Shown here: piece by piece, positions 54,019 through 61,305 of the stretch
Layout of the letters: every line of letters begins with the position of its first letter
Numbering within the stretch: the first letter of the stretch is position 1
Translations under genes and position numbers: made by a program
The notes under the pieces: model-generated
Databases searched by the model: none
What the model saw: the letters and a program-made list of their open reading frames with translations, nothing else
Told to the model about the DNA's origin: nothing
Assembly: GCF_050306235.1 (NCBI RefSeq)
Contig: NZ_JBLWFH010000001.1
Span: forward strand, 1 to 64,000
Source of the DNA: Glaciecola sp947496235
GTDB lineage: Bacteria > Pseudomonadota > Gammaproteobacteria > Enterobacterales > Alteromonadaceae
Length of the DNA: 64,000 bases
Direction: 5' to 3'

Positions 54019-56154
54019 ATGACCAAACATCTGCTCGCCCTTTGCATCATTTCCACGCTCGCTGCTTGTAGTGAAAAACCTGAAGACGTTAAAGAAGTTG
54101 TACAACGAGAAACCCTAGCGGAACCACAAGAACCAGCTCCCTTGTGGCTTGAAGAAGTAGAAGGTGAAAAAGCCTTACAGACTGTTAATAACTGGAATGC
54201 AAAAACATTAAGTAAACTAACTAGCGACGAACGATTTTCCGAATTACAAAACGAAGCCTTAGAAATCGTAAACGCCACAGATAAAGTCGCTTATGGCAAT
54301 ATGCAAGGCGACTATGTGTATAACTTTTGGCAAGGTGAAAACAGTAAACGAGGTATATTACGTCGCACTAGCTTAGAAAGTTATCAGACAGCGTCTCCAA
54401 ATTGGGAAACTGTGCTAGATATTGATGCGTTAAATGAAAAAGAAGACAAAAACTGGGTGTATAAAGGCAGTACCTGCTTGGAGCCTGAGTACATTAGGTG
54501 TTTAGTGTCACTGTCGAATGGCGGTAAAGATGCTGTTGAAATTCGGGAGTTTGATCGAGACCAAAAAGCTTTTGTTAAAAATGGTTTTTTCATTCCTGAA
54601 GCCAAAAGTGATGTGAGTTGGATAGATATAAATACAATCACTGTGGGTACTGACTGGGGCGATAATAGTTTAACCGAGAGCGGTTATCCAAGTGTGTCTA
54701 AAGTACTCGAAAGAGGGAGCGCTTTAAGTGACGCAAAAACCATTTTCTCTGGCGAAATTACAGACGTAGCTGCTGGCGCAAGCCTTTTTGAAATAGATGA
54801 TGAGACTGATATTTTAATTGGATATCAATATAGTTCATTCTACGATTCAGAGTTCTTCTGGTTAAAAGGCAGTGAACAAATAAAATTACCGATTCCTTCC
54901 AAAGCGACACCCGCTGGTGTTTTTAAAGGTCAGATGTTAGTTGATTTAAAACAAGACTGGAAAATCAATGAAGATCTTACTTTGCCTCTAGGCGCGCTAG
55001 TTTCTTTTGATATGAAAAAGTGGTTAGAGGATCAATCTGTACAAAATGCACAAATAGTGTATCAGCCTACAGAAAGAGCAACCTTATCTGGCTCGTCTAT
55101 CGCTAAATCAAAAGTGATTGTCACCGCATTAGAAAATGTGGTTGGCAAAGTATATGCGATGGATTTTGTTGACGGTAAATGGCAAAAAGAGCAACTAAGC
55201 ATTCCTGGCACAGGAACACTAAGTGTCAGTTCGGTTTCTGATTCCTCAGATACCATTTTTGTCAATCAAAATACCTTTATCAAACCTAATCAACAGTTGA
55301 TTGTAGATGTGGTGGAAAATACTTCTAAAGTGATTAAATCGGCCCCTGAACGGTTTGATTCTTCAGATTTAGTGGTTGATCAAAAGATGGCAGAATCTAC
55401 CGATGGTACTATGATCCCCTATTTTATAATTCATCATAAAGATATTCCGTTAGACGGTACTTCACCAACTTTGCTATACGCCTATGGAGGCTTCGAGGTA
55501 AGTTTGACGCCAAGTTATAGCGGAACTCGAGGCAAACTTTGGTTAGAAAATGGTGGAGTTTATGTGCTGGCTAACATTCGTGGAGGTGGAGAATTCGGTC
55601 CTAAGTGGCATCAAGCAGGGTTAAAAACGAAACGTCAAACCATTTATGATGACATGATTTCGGTTGCACAAGATCTAATAGATACCAAGGTAACTTCTAC
55701 TCAACGATTAGGCATTATGGGCGGTTCAAACGGAGGTTTGTTAATGGGCGTCATGTACACGCAACGCCCCGATTTGTTTAATGCAGTGGTTTGTCAGGTG
55801 CCCTTATTAGACATGCTTCGATATCATAAGCTCTTAGCAGGTGCTAGTTGGGTAGGGGAGTATGGTTCTCCAGAAATCCCTGAAGAACGTGCATTTTTAG
55901 AGACAATATCTCCGTTACATAATGTAAATGAGGAAGGAGAGTATCCTACTATTTTCTTTGTTACCTCAACTAAAGATGATCGTGTCCACCCTGGGCATGC
56001 AAGAAAAATGGCTTATTTATTGGAGCAATACGGACATTCTTTTGAATATTACGAAAATATTGATGGCGGTCATGCTGCCGGCGCAGATTTAAATGAGACA
56101 GCAAAACGAATCGCATTAGAATACACCTTTTTAATGCAAAAACTTATGGATTAG
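54019..56154 (+). CDS. Prolyl oligopeptidase family (S9) peptidase, lipoprotein
   Basis: A 711-residue exported serine peptidase. The signal peptide ends in the lipobox LAAC, with the lipidated Cys at residue 17. A seven-bladed propeller precedes the alpha/beta-hydrolase domain (about 430-711). The catalytic triad is Ser570 in GGSNGG, Asp653/654 in KDDRVHPGH and His685 in GGHAAGADL. The oxyanion-region sequence YGGFEVSLTPSYSG and RGGGEFGPKWHQAG are typical of POP/S9A enzymes. The substrate is probably proline-containing or similar oligopeptides in the periplasm. Confidence 0.92.
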   Translation: MTKHLLALCIISTLAACSEKPEDVKEVVQRETLAEPQEPAPLWLEEVEGEKALQTVNNWNAKTLSKLTSDERFSELQNEALEIVNATDKVAYGNMQGDYVYNFWQGENSKRGILRRTSLESYQTASPNWETVLDIDALNEKEDKNWVYKGSTCLEPEYIRCLVSLSNGGKDAVEIREFDRDQKAFVKNGFFIPEAKSDVSWIDINTITVGTDWGDNSLTESGYPSVSKVLERGSALSDAKTIFSGEITDVAAGASLFEIDDETDILIGYQYSSFYDSEFFWLKGSEQIKLPIPSKATPAGVFKGQMLVDLKQDWKINEDLTLPLGALVSFDMKKWLEDQSVQNAQIVYQPTERATLSGSSIAKSKVIVTALENVVGKVYAMDFVDGKWQKEQLSIPGTGTLSVSSVSDSSDTIFVNQNTFIKPNQQLIVDVVENTSKVIKSAPERFDSSDLVVDQKMAESTDGTMIPYFIIHHKDIPLDGTSPTLLYAYGGFEVSLTPSYSGTRGKLWLENGGVYVLANIRGGGEFGPKWHQAGLKTKRQTIYDDMISVAQDLIDTKVTSTQRLGIMGGSNGGLLMGVMYTQRPDLFNAVVCQVPLLDMLRYHKLLAGASWVGEYGSPEIPEERAFLETISPLHNVNEEGEYPTIFFVTSTKDDRVHPGHARKMAYLLEQYGHSFEYYENIDGGHAAGADLNETAKRIALEYTFLMQKLMD

Positions 56155-56166
56155 TTAGTTAGAGAG

Positions 56167-56198
56167 ACAAGGTAACCCTGAGGTTACCTTGTTTATTA
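56167..56198. terminator. Terminator between the S9 peptidase and HIBADH-like genes
   Basis: ACAAGGTAACC (56167-56177) pairs perfectly with GGTTACCTTGT (56182-56192) around CTGA. The T content after the stem is modest (TTATTAT). The long perfect stem and its place between convergent genes support termination in both directions. Confidence 0.7.
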
Positions 56199-56215
56199 TC
56201 TGGTTATTTATTTGT

Positions 56216-57079
56216 TTATTTATTAAGTAAGGTTATTAAACTTGAAGTATCGAAACGGCCACCACCGTTTGATTGCACTTGAGAATAGAATTGGTCAACT
56301 AAGGCTGTTACAGGTAAATGACTCCCATTACGCTTTGCTTCATTTAACACTATATCCAAATCTTTACGCATCCAATCTACTGCAAAACCAAAATCAAATT
56401 TGTTCTCCACCATAGTGGACGCTCTATTTTCCATTTGCCATGACTGTGCTGCACCTTTAGAAATCACCTCAATAACTTTTTCTACATCCAAATTTGCTTG
56501 AGTAGCAAAATGAATAGCTTCAGATAAGCCTTGTACGACACCCGCTATACATATTTGATTCACCATTTTTGTCATTTGGCCAGCGCCAACATTGCCCATT
56601 AACGCATGTTTTTGAGCATAGGTATCAAATACAGGAATCACTTTTTGATAAGTAGCTTGCTCACCACCAAGCATTACTGTGAGTTTTCCATTTACAGCGC
56701 CAGCTTGCCCACCTGAAACGGGGGCATCTAAGAATTTAGCTTGTTTTTCAGCGCAGGCTTTGGATAACTCTTTTGCCAATTCGGCAGAGGTAGTTGTGTG
56801 ATCAATAACCACTGTATCTTTGCCTATAGTATGTAGGATTCCCTGTTCACCATAAAATACACTTCGAACATCATCGTCGTTGCCCACACAAACTAACACC
56901 ACATCCACATTTAGTGCAGCGTCTGCTGGCGTTAGAGCATGTTTTCCAGGGTATTGATTAATCCAATTTTCAGCTGTACTGGTGGTTCGATTATAAACAA
57001 CAGTGTCAAAGCCATTGTGTGCGAGATGCCCAGCCATAGGAAAACCCATAGCACCCAGTCCAATAAAAGCAACTTTCAT
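56216..57079 (-). CDS. 3-hydroxyisobutyrate dehydrogenase-family oxidoreductase
   Basis: A 287-residue NAD(P)-dependent beta-hydroxyacid dehydrogenase. The N-terminal Rossmann motif is GLGAMGFPMAGHL. The substrate segment DAPVSGGQAGAVNGKL contains the family's serine/glycine loop. The catalytic lysine is Lys171 in GAGQMTKMVNQ. The exact substrate (3-hydroxyisobutyrate, tartronate semialdehyde, glyoxylate or succinic semialdehyde) is not decided by sequence. No valine-degradation genes are next to it. Confidence 0.9.
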   Translation of the reverse strand: MKVAFIGLGAMGFPMAGHLAHNGFDTVVYNRTTSTAENWINQYPGKHALTPADAALNVDVVLVCVGNDDDVRSVFYGEQGILHTIGKDTVVIDHTTTSAELAKELSKACAEKQAKFLDAPVSGGQAGAVNGKLTVMLGGEQATYQKVIPVFDTYAQKHALMGNVGAGQMTKMVNQICIAGVVQGLSEAIHFATQANLDVEKVIEVISKGAAQSWQMENRASTMVENKFDFGFAVDWMRKDLDIVLNEAKRNGSHLPVTALVDQFYSQVQSNGGGRFDTSSLITLLNK

Positions 57080-57236
57080 ATAATTTAGTTCTCAGCAGGT
57101 GTTAATTACAAAAATATAGTAGGGGAGTTTGCCATTTTTTTAAAACGACTAACAGTGCTTGAAAGTTGAATTCTATGATCGGATTCTCAATGATTTGCGT
57201 TTAAAACATTACCAAAGCAAAAAGTGAGGAATCATT

Positions 57237-57467
57237 ATGTTAACCGAACAACCCAGTATCGAAGATCTGTTTCAACAACTTGGATTGAAAAATGACCAAG
57301 CTGCAATTGATGCCTTTATAGAAGAGCATAAAGGACTAAACGACAATGTTTATCTGCATAAGGCGCCTTATTGGAATGAATCTCAAAGTGCTTTCTTAAA
57401 AGAAGCTATAGTCGAGGATGCGGCATGGGCAGAAGTCATTGATGAGTTAAATGCAAGGTTACATTAA
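57237..57467 (+). CDS. DUF2789 family small protein
   Basis: A 76-residue acidic, mainly helical protein with the DUF2789 pattern. It opens with PSIEDLFQQLGL, continues with AAIDAFIEEHKGL, and has the central APYWNESQSAFLKEA and the late DAAWAEVIDELNARL. Function unknown. AAAGTGAGGAATCATT before the ATG gives a good ribosome site. It is monocistronic, with its own terminator. Confidence 0.85.
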   Translation: MLTEQPSIEDLFQQLGLKNDQAAIDAFIEEHKGLNDNVYLHKAPYWNESQSAFLKEAIVEDAAWAEVIDELNARLH

Positions 57468-57489
57468 GAAAATCTGTTAGATTCTTCTC

Positions 57490-57517
57490 AACGGTTACTA
57501 TCAACGTAGCCGTTTTT
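57490..57517 (+). terminator. Terminator after the DUF2789 gene
   Basis: AACGGTTAC (57490-57498) pairs with GTAGCCGTT (57506-57514), with one G-T wobble, around a 7-base loop and is followed by a T run. Confidence 0.78.
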
Positions 57518-57623
57518 ATTTCAAAATTATTATTACGCCTCGTATCCTGTAGCACCTTAAAACCCTCTATTTAAACCTTTACTAGTCAATTTTTTTACAT
57601 CTCTTTGCAATAATATAATTATT

Positions 57624-57633
57624 AGACCGGTCT
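57624..57633. promoter_or_regulatory. Candidate TetR-family operator AGACCGGTCT
   Basis: A perfect 10-bp palindrome centred 30 bases before the TetR start, in the sequence TTAGACCGGTCTGTTA. TetR-type repressors commonly bind such GACCGGTC-cored palindromes over their own promoter, so autoregulation is likely. Confidence 0.65.
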
Positions 57634-57658
57634 GTTATTAATGTGGCAGGTTTAACTA

Positions 57659-58270
57659 ATGGGCGTTCTTATGGCAAGAGTTAAAAATCAACAACTCTAT
57701 GATTCATCGAAAGTAAATTTATTAGAGGTAGGAGAGAGCTTAATAAGGCAGGGAAGTTATGCCCAAGTAGGCATAAACCACATTTTAAAAGCGGCAAAAA
57801 TACCTAAAGGGTCCTTTTACCATTATTTTTCGAGTAAACATGAATTCGCTATGTCAGTAGCAAATCATTATCACCAAAAACAACTTCTATATGCACGCAC
57901 TGTTTTTTCAGATCCAAATCTAACGCCTATTCAAAGGTTAAAAGGATTTTTTGAAGGTGCTACAGATGAAATGAAAAAACGACAATATTCCCAAGGCTGC
58001 CTAATGTGTAATCTCACCACGGAAATGGCGGACGAAGATATTGATGCACAAGCAATTCTTTTTCAGCAATGGAAAGAGTTAGGTGCAGAAATAGCGCCAC
58101 AGCTTAATCAAGACATTTTATCTCATTTAAATCTAATTCATTTAACCAAACAAGAAGCTGCGGATTGGCTATTAAATGCATGGAGTGGCGCATTAACAAG
58201 AATGAAGGCTCATGGAAATGATGAGCCGCTACAACTATTTATGAAAACAATCTTTAAACAGGAAAATTAA
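57659..58270 (+). CDS. TetR/AcrR family transcriptional regulator
   Basis: A 203-residue repressor. The N-terminal helix-turn-helix at about residues 20-60 has the family pattern GINHILKAAKIPKGSFYHYFSSK. The C-terminal ligand domain contains SQGCLMCNLTTEMAD, reminiscent of the NemR/AcuR/RutR-like group that uses cysteines for sensing reactive aldehydes or enones. Two starts are possible, 57659 and 57671; the first has CAGG at a better distance. It is 1 base ahead of an SDR gene, which it probably controls, and a palindrome lies in its promoter. Confidence 0.88.
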   Translation: MGVLMARVKNQQLYDSSKVNLLEVGESLIRQGSYAQVGINHILKAAKIPKGSFYHYFSSKHEFAMSVANHYHQKQLLYARTVFSDPNLTPIQRLKGFFEGATDEMKKRQYSQGCLMCNLTTEMADEDIDAQAILFQQWKELGAEIAPQLNQDILSHLNLIHLTKQEAADWLLNAWSGALTRMKAHGNDEPLQLFMKTIFKQEN

Positions 58271-58271
58271 T

Positions 58272-59135
58272 ATGTCCAAACAAACTATTCTCATAACAGG
58301 TGCCAGTAGAGGCATAGGATTTTTAACGGCTAAGACGCTAGTAAATCACGGACATACCGTTTATGCCGGAATGCGCGAAATAAACGGACGTAATAAGGAA
58401 GGCGCGGATTTTTTCAGATCATTAAATAATTCGGTTTCAGGTAGTATTTACCCAATCGAAATGGATGTTACTGATAACAATCAATGTAATGAGGTCATTC
58501 GATATATAGAGAACAATAACCATATAGATGTGTTAATTAACAACGCAGGAATTATGCCTGTAGGCCTTACAGAAGCCTTTACCGAAGAGCAAGTTCAGCA
58601 ATGTTTTTCTGTAAATTTATATGGTGCTATTAATTGTACTAAAGCAGTTCTACCAGCCATGAGAAAGCGTAAAAATGGTAAGTTAATTCACTTAAGTTCC
58701 AGCGCAGGCCGATTAGCAATTCCTTATTTTGGTGTATATTGTGCTTCTAAATGGGCACTGGAAGCATACACAGAATCTTTGCACTACGAGTTAGCTCAAT
58801 TTAACATTCATACCTGCATTGTAGAGCCAAGTGGCCATGCGACAGACTTAGTAAGTTCATCGCCATCACCAAAAGATGCGATTAAATTAGAATATGGAAA
58901 TCTTGCTCAAGGCGGCGAAAAATTATTGAACATGTTTAAAGATATGTTTTCACAGGGAGAAGAAACTACCAACGCGCAAAACGTTGCTGATCAGTTACTC
59001 AAATTAGTAGAACAAACTGAATCCTTGCCATTACGAATAGCCATTGGCCAAGACATGGGCGTGAAAAATATTAACGACGGTACAGCGCCAATTCAAACAC
59101 AACTAATAGAACAGTTGCTACCGGTTTACGAATAA
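58272..59135 (+). CDS. Short-chain dehydrogenase/reductase (SDR)
   Basis: A 287-residue classical SDR. The cofactor motif is TGASRGIG (TILITGASRGIGFLTA) and the NNAG structural motif is at VLINNAGIMP. The catalytic serine lies in HLSSSAGRLA, with Tyr and Lys in YCASKWALEAY. The first helix carries no acidic residue after the second strand, so NADP(H) use is possible. The substrate is unknown. It is immediately downstream of the TetR gene, suggesting induction by a carbonyl or other reactive compound. Confidence 0.9.
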   Translation: MSKQTILITGASRGIGFLTAKTLVNHGHTVYAGMREINGRNKEGADFFRSLNNSVSGSIYPIEMDVTDNNQCNEVIRYIENNNHIDVLINNAGIMPVGLTEAFTEEQVQQCFSVNLYGAINCTKAVLPAMRKRKNGKLIHLSSSAGRLAIPYFGVYCASKWALEAYTESLHYELAQFNIHTCIVEPSGHATDLVSSSPSPKDAIKLEYGNLAQGGEKLLNMFKDMFSQGEETTNAQNVADQLLKLVEQTESLPLRIAIGQDMGVKNINDGTAPIQTQLIEQLLPVYE

Positions 59136-59195
59136 GTAGCTTCACAAACATAACGTAAATAATTTTCTTTTCTCAAACTTTACACTTTTTAAAAT

Positions 59196-59218
59196 CAGGT
59201 ACGCGTGAGGCGTGCCTG
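59196..59218. repeat. Hairpin at the left edge of the dif-flank homology (copy 1)
   Basis: CAGGTACGC (59196-59204) and GCGTGCCTG (59210-59218) form a stem with one wobble around GTGAG. The shared sequence between this left flank and the element's own right end begins exactly here. The same hairpin recurs 3,174 bases later at 62368-62394. Confidence 0.7.
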
Positions 59219-59287
59219 GTATTGAGCGTTTAATTCATTGATTTAATTAACTTAATTGCAGCCTACTATTTATCCACCACTTAGTTA

Positions 59288-59315
59288 ATTGCGTATAATG
59301 TATATTAATTAGTCT
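59288..59315. repeat. dif-like Xer attachment site, left boundary of the tandem element
   Basis: The 28-bp site has a XerC-type arm ATTGCGTATAA (8 of 11 matches to E. coli dif), the centre TGTATA (identical to E. coli dif) and a right arm TTAATTAGTCT that matches the XerD consensus only weakly (5 of 11). It marks the chromosome/element junction. The bases to the right are identical to the internal site at 62462-62489. The bases to the left differ from it at several places, as expected if the left half belongs to the host. The stop codon of the 72-residue gene lies inside the right arm. Confidence 0.75.
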
Positions 59316-59527
59316 GTATTTGGGGGCAGGTAGTAAGGCGATTTTTTACGTATTTCTACCCCATATTTTTGGGAAAGTTCTTTAGCGTGACGGTAGTAAG
59401 TCTCTCGGCTCATTAAAAAATAAGGGTCGAATCCTAGCAACCAAGTGATGTAAGTACCTCGCAATCTGCATGGCATTCTTACTAATAATAATTGTTGCTC
59501 AGTATTTAATGTTACGTCTTTTATCAC
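59309..59527 (-). CDS. Stand-alone Phage-X-like C-terminal domain protein (copy 1)
   Basis: A 72-residue protein starting with GTG, two bases after the TIR-like gene's stop, hence in one operon with it. Its last 45 residues align by eye with the C-terminal domain of the element's own initiator. LMSRETYYRHAKEL matches LMSKRTYYYHRKEL, and the flanking TY, W, G and D positions also agree; about half of 38 positions are identical. In f1-type phages protein X, the C-terminal part of gene II, limits gene II activity, so a similar modulator role is plausible. Its stop codon lies within the dif-like site. Confidence 0.75.
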   Translation of the reverse strand: MIKDVTLNTEQQLLLVRMPCRLRGTYITWLLGFDPYFLMSRETYYRHAKELSQKYGVEIRKKSPYYLPPNTD

Positions 59528-59529
59528 AT

Positions 59530-60393
59530 CTAATAAGGCTCTTGGTATTCTAATTTTTTGTATACAGGAGAGTCATAATCAATGTTTATTATCGTATTAT
59601 TAGGGGTTAGAAGAAGCAAATAATCTAAATTCAGCTCAGTTACAGTTCCTTTTATCAACTGTCCATTGCTGTCGTAAAACTGTAAATGATCATTTTGTTT
59701 AAAGCCGTTCCAGTTACCTTTACGTAAACCATTTAAAGCACTTAGAGTAACTTCTCTATCTTTCCAAGATTGGCGTTCTCTATCGAAACGGCTTAATAAT
59801 GCACTACCTTTTACAGTTACTGCACTCTCAATTTTAGTTAATCGACTTGTTATATCATTAATTGCGGAAAGAATAACACTTGAATCGCCTGAAAGTTCCA
59901 CTTCATTAGATATTTCAGCTGGTTTTATAGATAGCATTTTAATCAAGGAATTTACATCCTTACCTTTGTTTTCTACAGTTTCAATTATTGATGAGCTAAT
60001 TGAAGGTACATCTTTTTTAACCTTATCGGCTCTCAAAGATTCATCATAATCATAGGTTCTCATTCCCTGTATATCGAATATCCGATTAGTTTGCTTATCC
60101 TTGATTAACACTGTCGGTAAGTTGAATGCTTGTCTCACCCCTAATTCATATAGCACATTTGGGTTTTTCCCACTTAAATCACATAAAACCAAATCACTAT
60201 GATATATTTTATCCATAATATCTATGACAATGTAATTTGAAGAAGCTACTTCGTCAGCTCTTACTGGAGTAAACCCAGCCTTGATGCATGCCGGTTTAAT
60301 TAAGTACTCGTAGACTCTAGTAAAGTGACCTTCCTCGTAAGGTTCGATATCCGCTATAGGCATAATTACAAAGCACTTTTTTTCATTATCCAT
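59530..60393 (-). CDS. TIR/nucleoside-deoxyribosyltransferase-like protein (copy 1)
   Basis: A 287-residue protein. Residues 1-125 form a Rossmann-like domain: it opens with KKCFVIMPIADIEPYEEGHF, has FTPVRADEVASSNYIVIDI, then LVLCDLSGKNPNVLYELGVR. Glu83 in YELG sits where nucleoside deoxyribosyltransferases have their nucleophile and TIR-like NADases their catalytic glutamate. Residues 170-200 may be a short coiled coil, and residues 228-275 form a small beta domain (SH3-like). Such proteins act as nucleotide-cleaving effectors in several phage-defence systems, so a defence or superinfection-exclusion role is likely but unproven. AAGGTGAT precedes the ATG. Confidence 0.78.
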   Translation of the reverse strand: MDNEKKCFVIMPIADIEPYEEGHFTRVYEYLIKPACIKAGFTPVRADEVASSNYIVIDIMDKIYHSDLVLCDLSGKNPNVLYELGVRQAFNLPTVLIKDKQTNRIFDIQGMRTYDYDESLRADKVKKDVPSISSSIIETVENKGKDVNSLIKMLSIKPAEISNEVELSGDSSVILSAINDITSRLTKIESAVTVKGSALLSRFDRERQSWKDREVTLSALNGLRKGNWNGFKQNDHLQFYDSNGQLIKGTVTELNLDYLLLLTPNNTIINIDYDSPVYKKLEYQEPY

Positions 60394-60611
60394 TTTAAAT
60401 CACCTTAATAAAAGTAATGCCCGTAGGGCATGGTAGCGAGGTACGAGCGGTAACCTCTGCGATTAGTAACAAGCAACATCCTTATAATGCGCCAAGTGTT
60501 TTTTAAATAACCAATGAATTTGGCTCGCCTCTTGATTAACCCACAAAAACGAAGTTTTTGTCTTGACTGATAGCGTCATAAATTCTCATGGGTGAGACTT
60601 TTACTACCCCG
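60394..60611. promoter_or_regulatory. Hairpin-rich 218-bp intergenic region (copy 1), candidate origin or packaging signal
   Basis: No gene is visible. Stem-loops are clustered here: ATGCCC/GGGCAT (60417-60431), GAGGT/ACCTC (60438-60457, with inner pairing) and the perfect ACAAAAAC/GTTTTTGT (60543-60561). A further nested pair, CCCC/GGGG around ATTCCC/GGGAAT, begins at 60607 in the 3' end of the repressor gene. Single-stranded phage genomes use such hairpins as minus-strand origins and packaging signals. The region is repeated unchanged at 63568-63785. Confidence 0.5.
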
Positions 60612-61106
60612 TCACAAATTCCCGTCAGTGGGAATAGGGGCTAAATCTTCCTCGCAAATATGAAGCTCTACATCGAGTTCTTCCCTTATATTTTTGATGG
60701 TATCTAAATCTTCAATAAGAGCATCTTTGGCATACTGCATTCGCATATATTCATATTCACCTTCAGATTTAGTTTCATACAACGATGGCTCTGGCGTGTC
60801 ATTATCATTGCAATAGCTATGAATAATATTCAATATCACAAAGCGCCTAAGTGGCGTTAAATCAGCGATACGCTTTACAGTTCGTTTTATATATTCTGAA
60901 GTCTCAACGGCTTCATCCATGATTAATTCATCTGTTGTACAGGACAACGCAATAGCTAATCGTTTAATAGTTTCAAGCTTTGGCTCTGATGCTCCACGTT
61001 CAATTCTCGATACTTGTGTTAACTCTATTCCGGCTTTCTCAGCAAGGTTGCCTTGCGTCATTCCTTTTTTAGTTCTGATTGCTTTCAAATTGCTACTAAT
61101 TGACAT
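60612..61106 (-). CDS. Xre-family phage repressor-like regulator (copy 1)
   Basis: A 164-residue protein. The N-terminal helix-turn-helix (residues 5-62) reads LKAIRTKKGMTQGNLAEKAG then ELTQVSRIERGASEP, the typical Cro/CI fold. The C-terminal part is helical and acidic and may mediate dimerisation. It is divergent from the initiator gene across 199 bp containing three copies of the TTGGCTTTA motif, the arrangement of RstR facing RstA. It would keep initiator expression low and give immunity. Confidence 0.88.
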   Translation of the reverse strand: MSISSNLKAIRTKKGMTQGNLAEKAGIELTQVSRIERGASEPKLETIKRLAIALSCTTDELIMDEAVETSEYIKRTVKRIADLTPLRRFVILNIIHSYCNDNDTPEPSLYETKSEGEYEYMRMQYAKDALIEDLDTIKNIREELDVELHICEEDLAPIPTDGNL

Positions 61107-61120
61107 TGCACACCCGTATT

Positions 61121-61209
61121 TTTGGCTTTATATGACTAGCATACACCCATTTTTTAGCCCTACATGTTTACATGTACTTATAAAGCCAATAAGATTGGCT
61201 TTAAATGAC
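61121..61209. promoter_or_regulatory. Operator array between repressor and initiator genes
   Basis: TTTGGCTTTATATGAC (61121-61136) and ATTGGCTTTAAATGAC (61194-61209) are direct repeats differing at two positions. The second forms a perfect inverted repeat with TAAAGCCAAT (61181-61190). A further palindrome TACATG-TTTA-CATGTA lies at 61161-61176. A TTGACA box at 61212-61217, a likely -35 for the initiator, starts 2 bases beyond the last repeat, so repressor bound there should block it. Confidence 0.65.
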
Positions 61210-61242
61210 TATTGACAGCTTTTTGGTGAGCGTTATTTGAAC

Positions 61243-61273
61243 AAAGTCGGGAGTCTAGTAATACCCGACTTTT
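61243..61273 (+). terminator. Attenuator-like hairpin in the initiator leader
   Basis: AAAGTCGGG (61243-61251) and CCCGACTTT (61264-61272) pair perfectly over 9 bp and are followed by T. It lies between the probable initiator promoter and the TTG start at 61306. It could limit read-through to the initiator gene, or be part of the plus-strand origin. Confidence 0.55.
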
Positions 61274-61305
61274 GTGCCAAATTTGCACTATTTTAGGAAC
61301 ATTCA

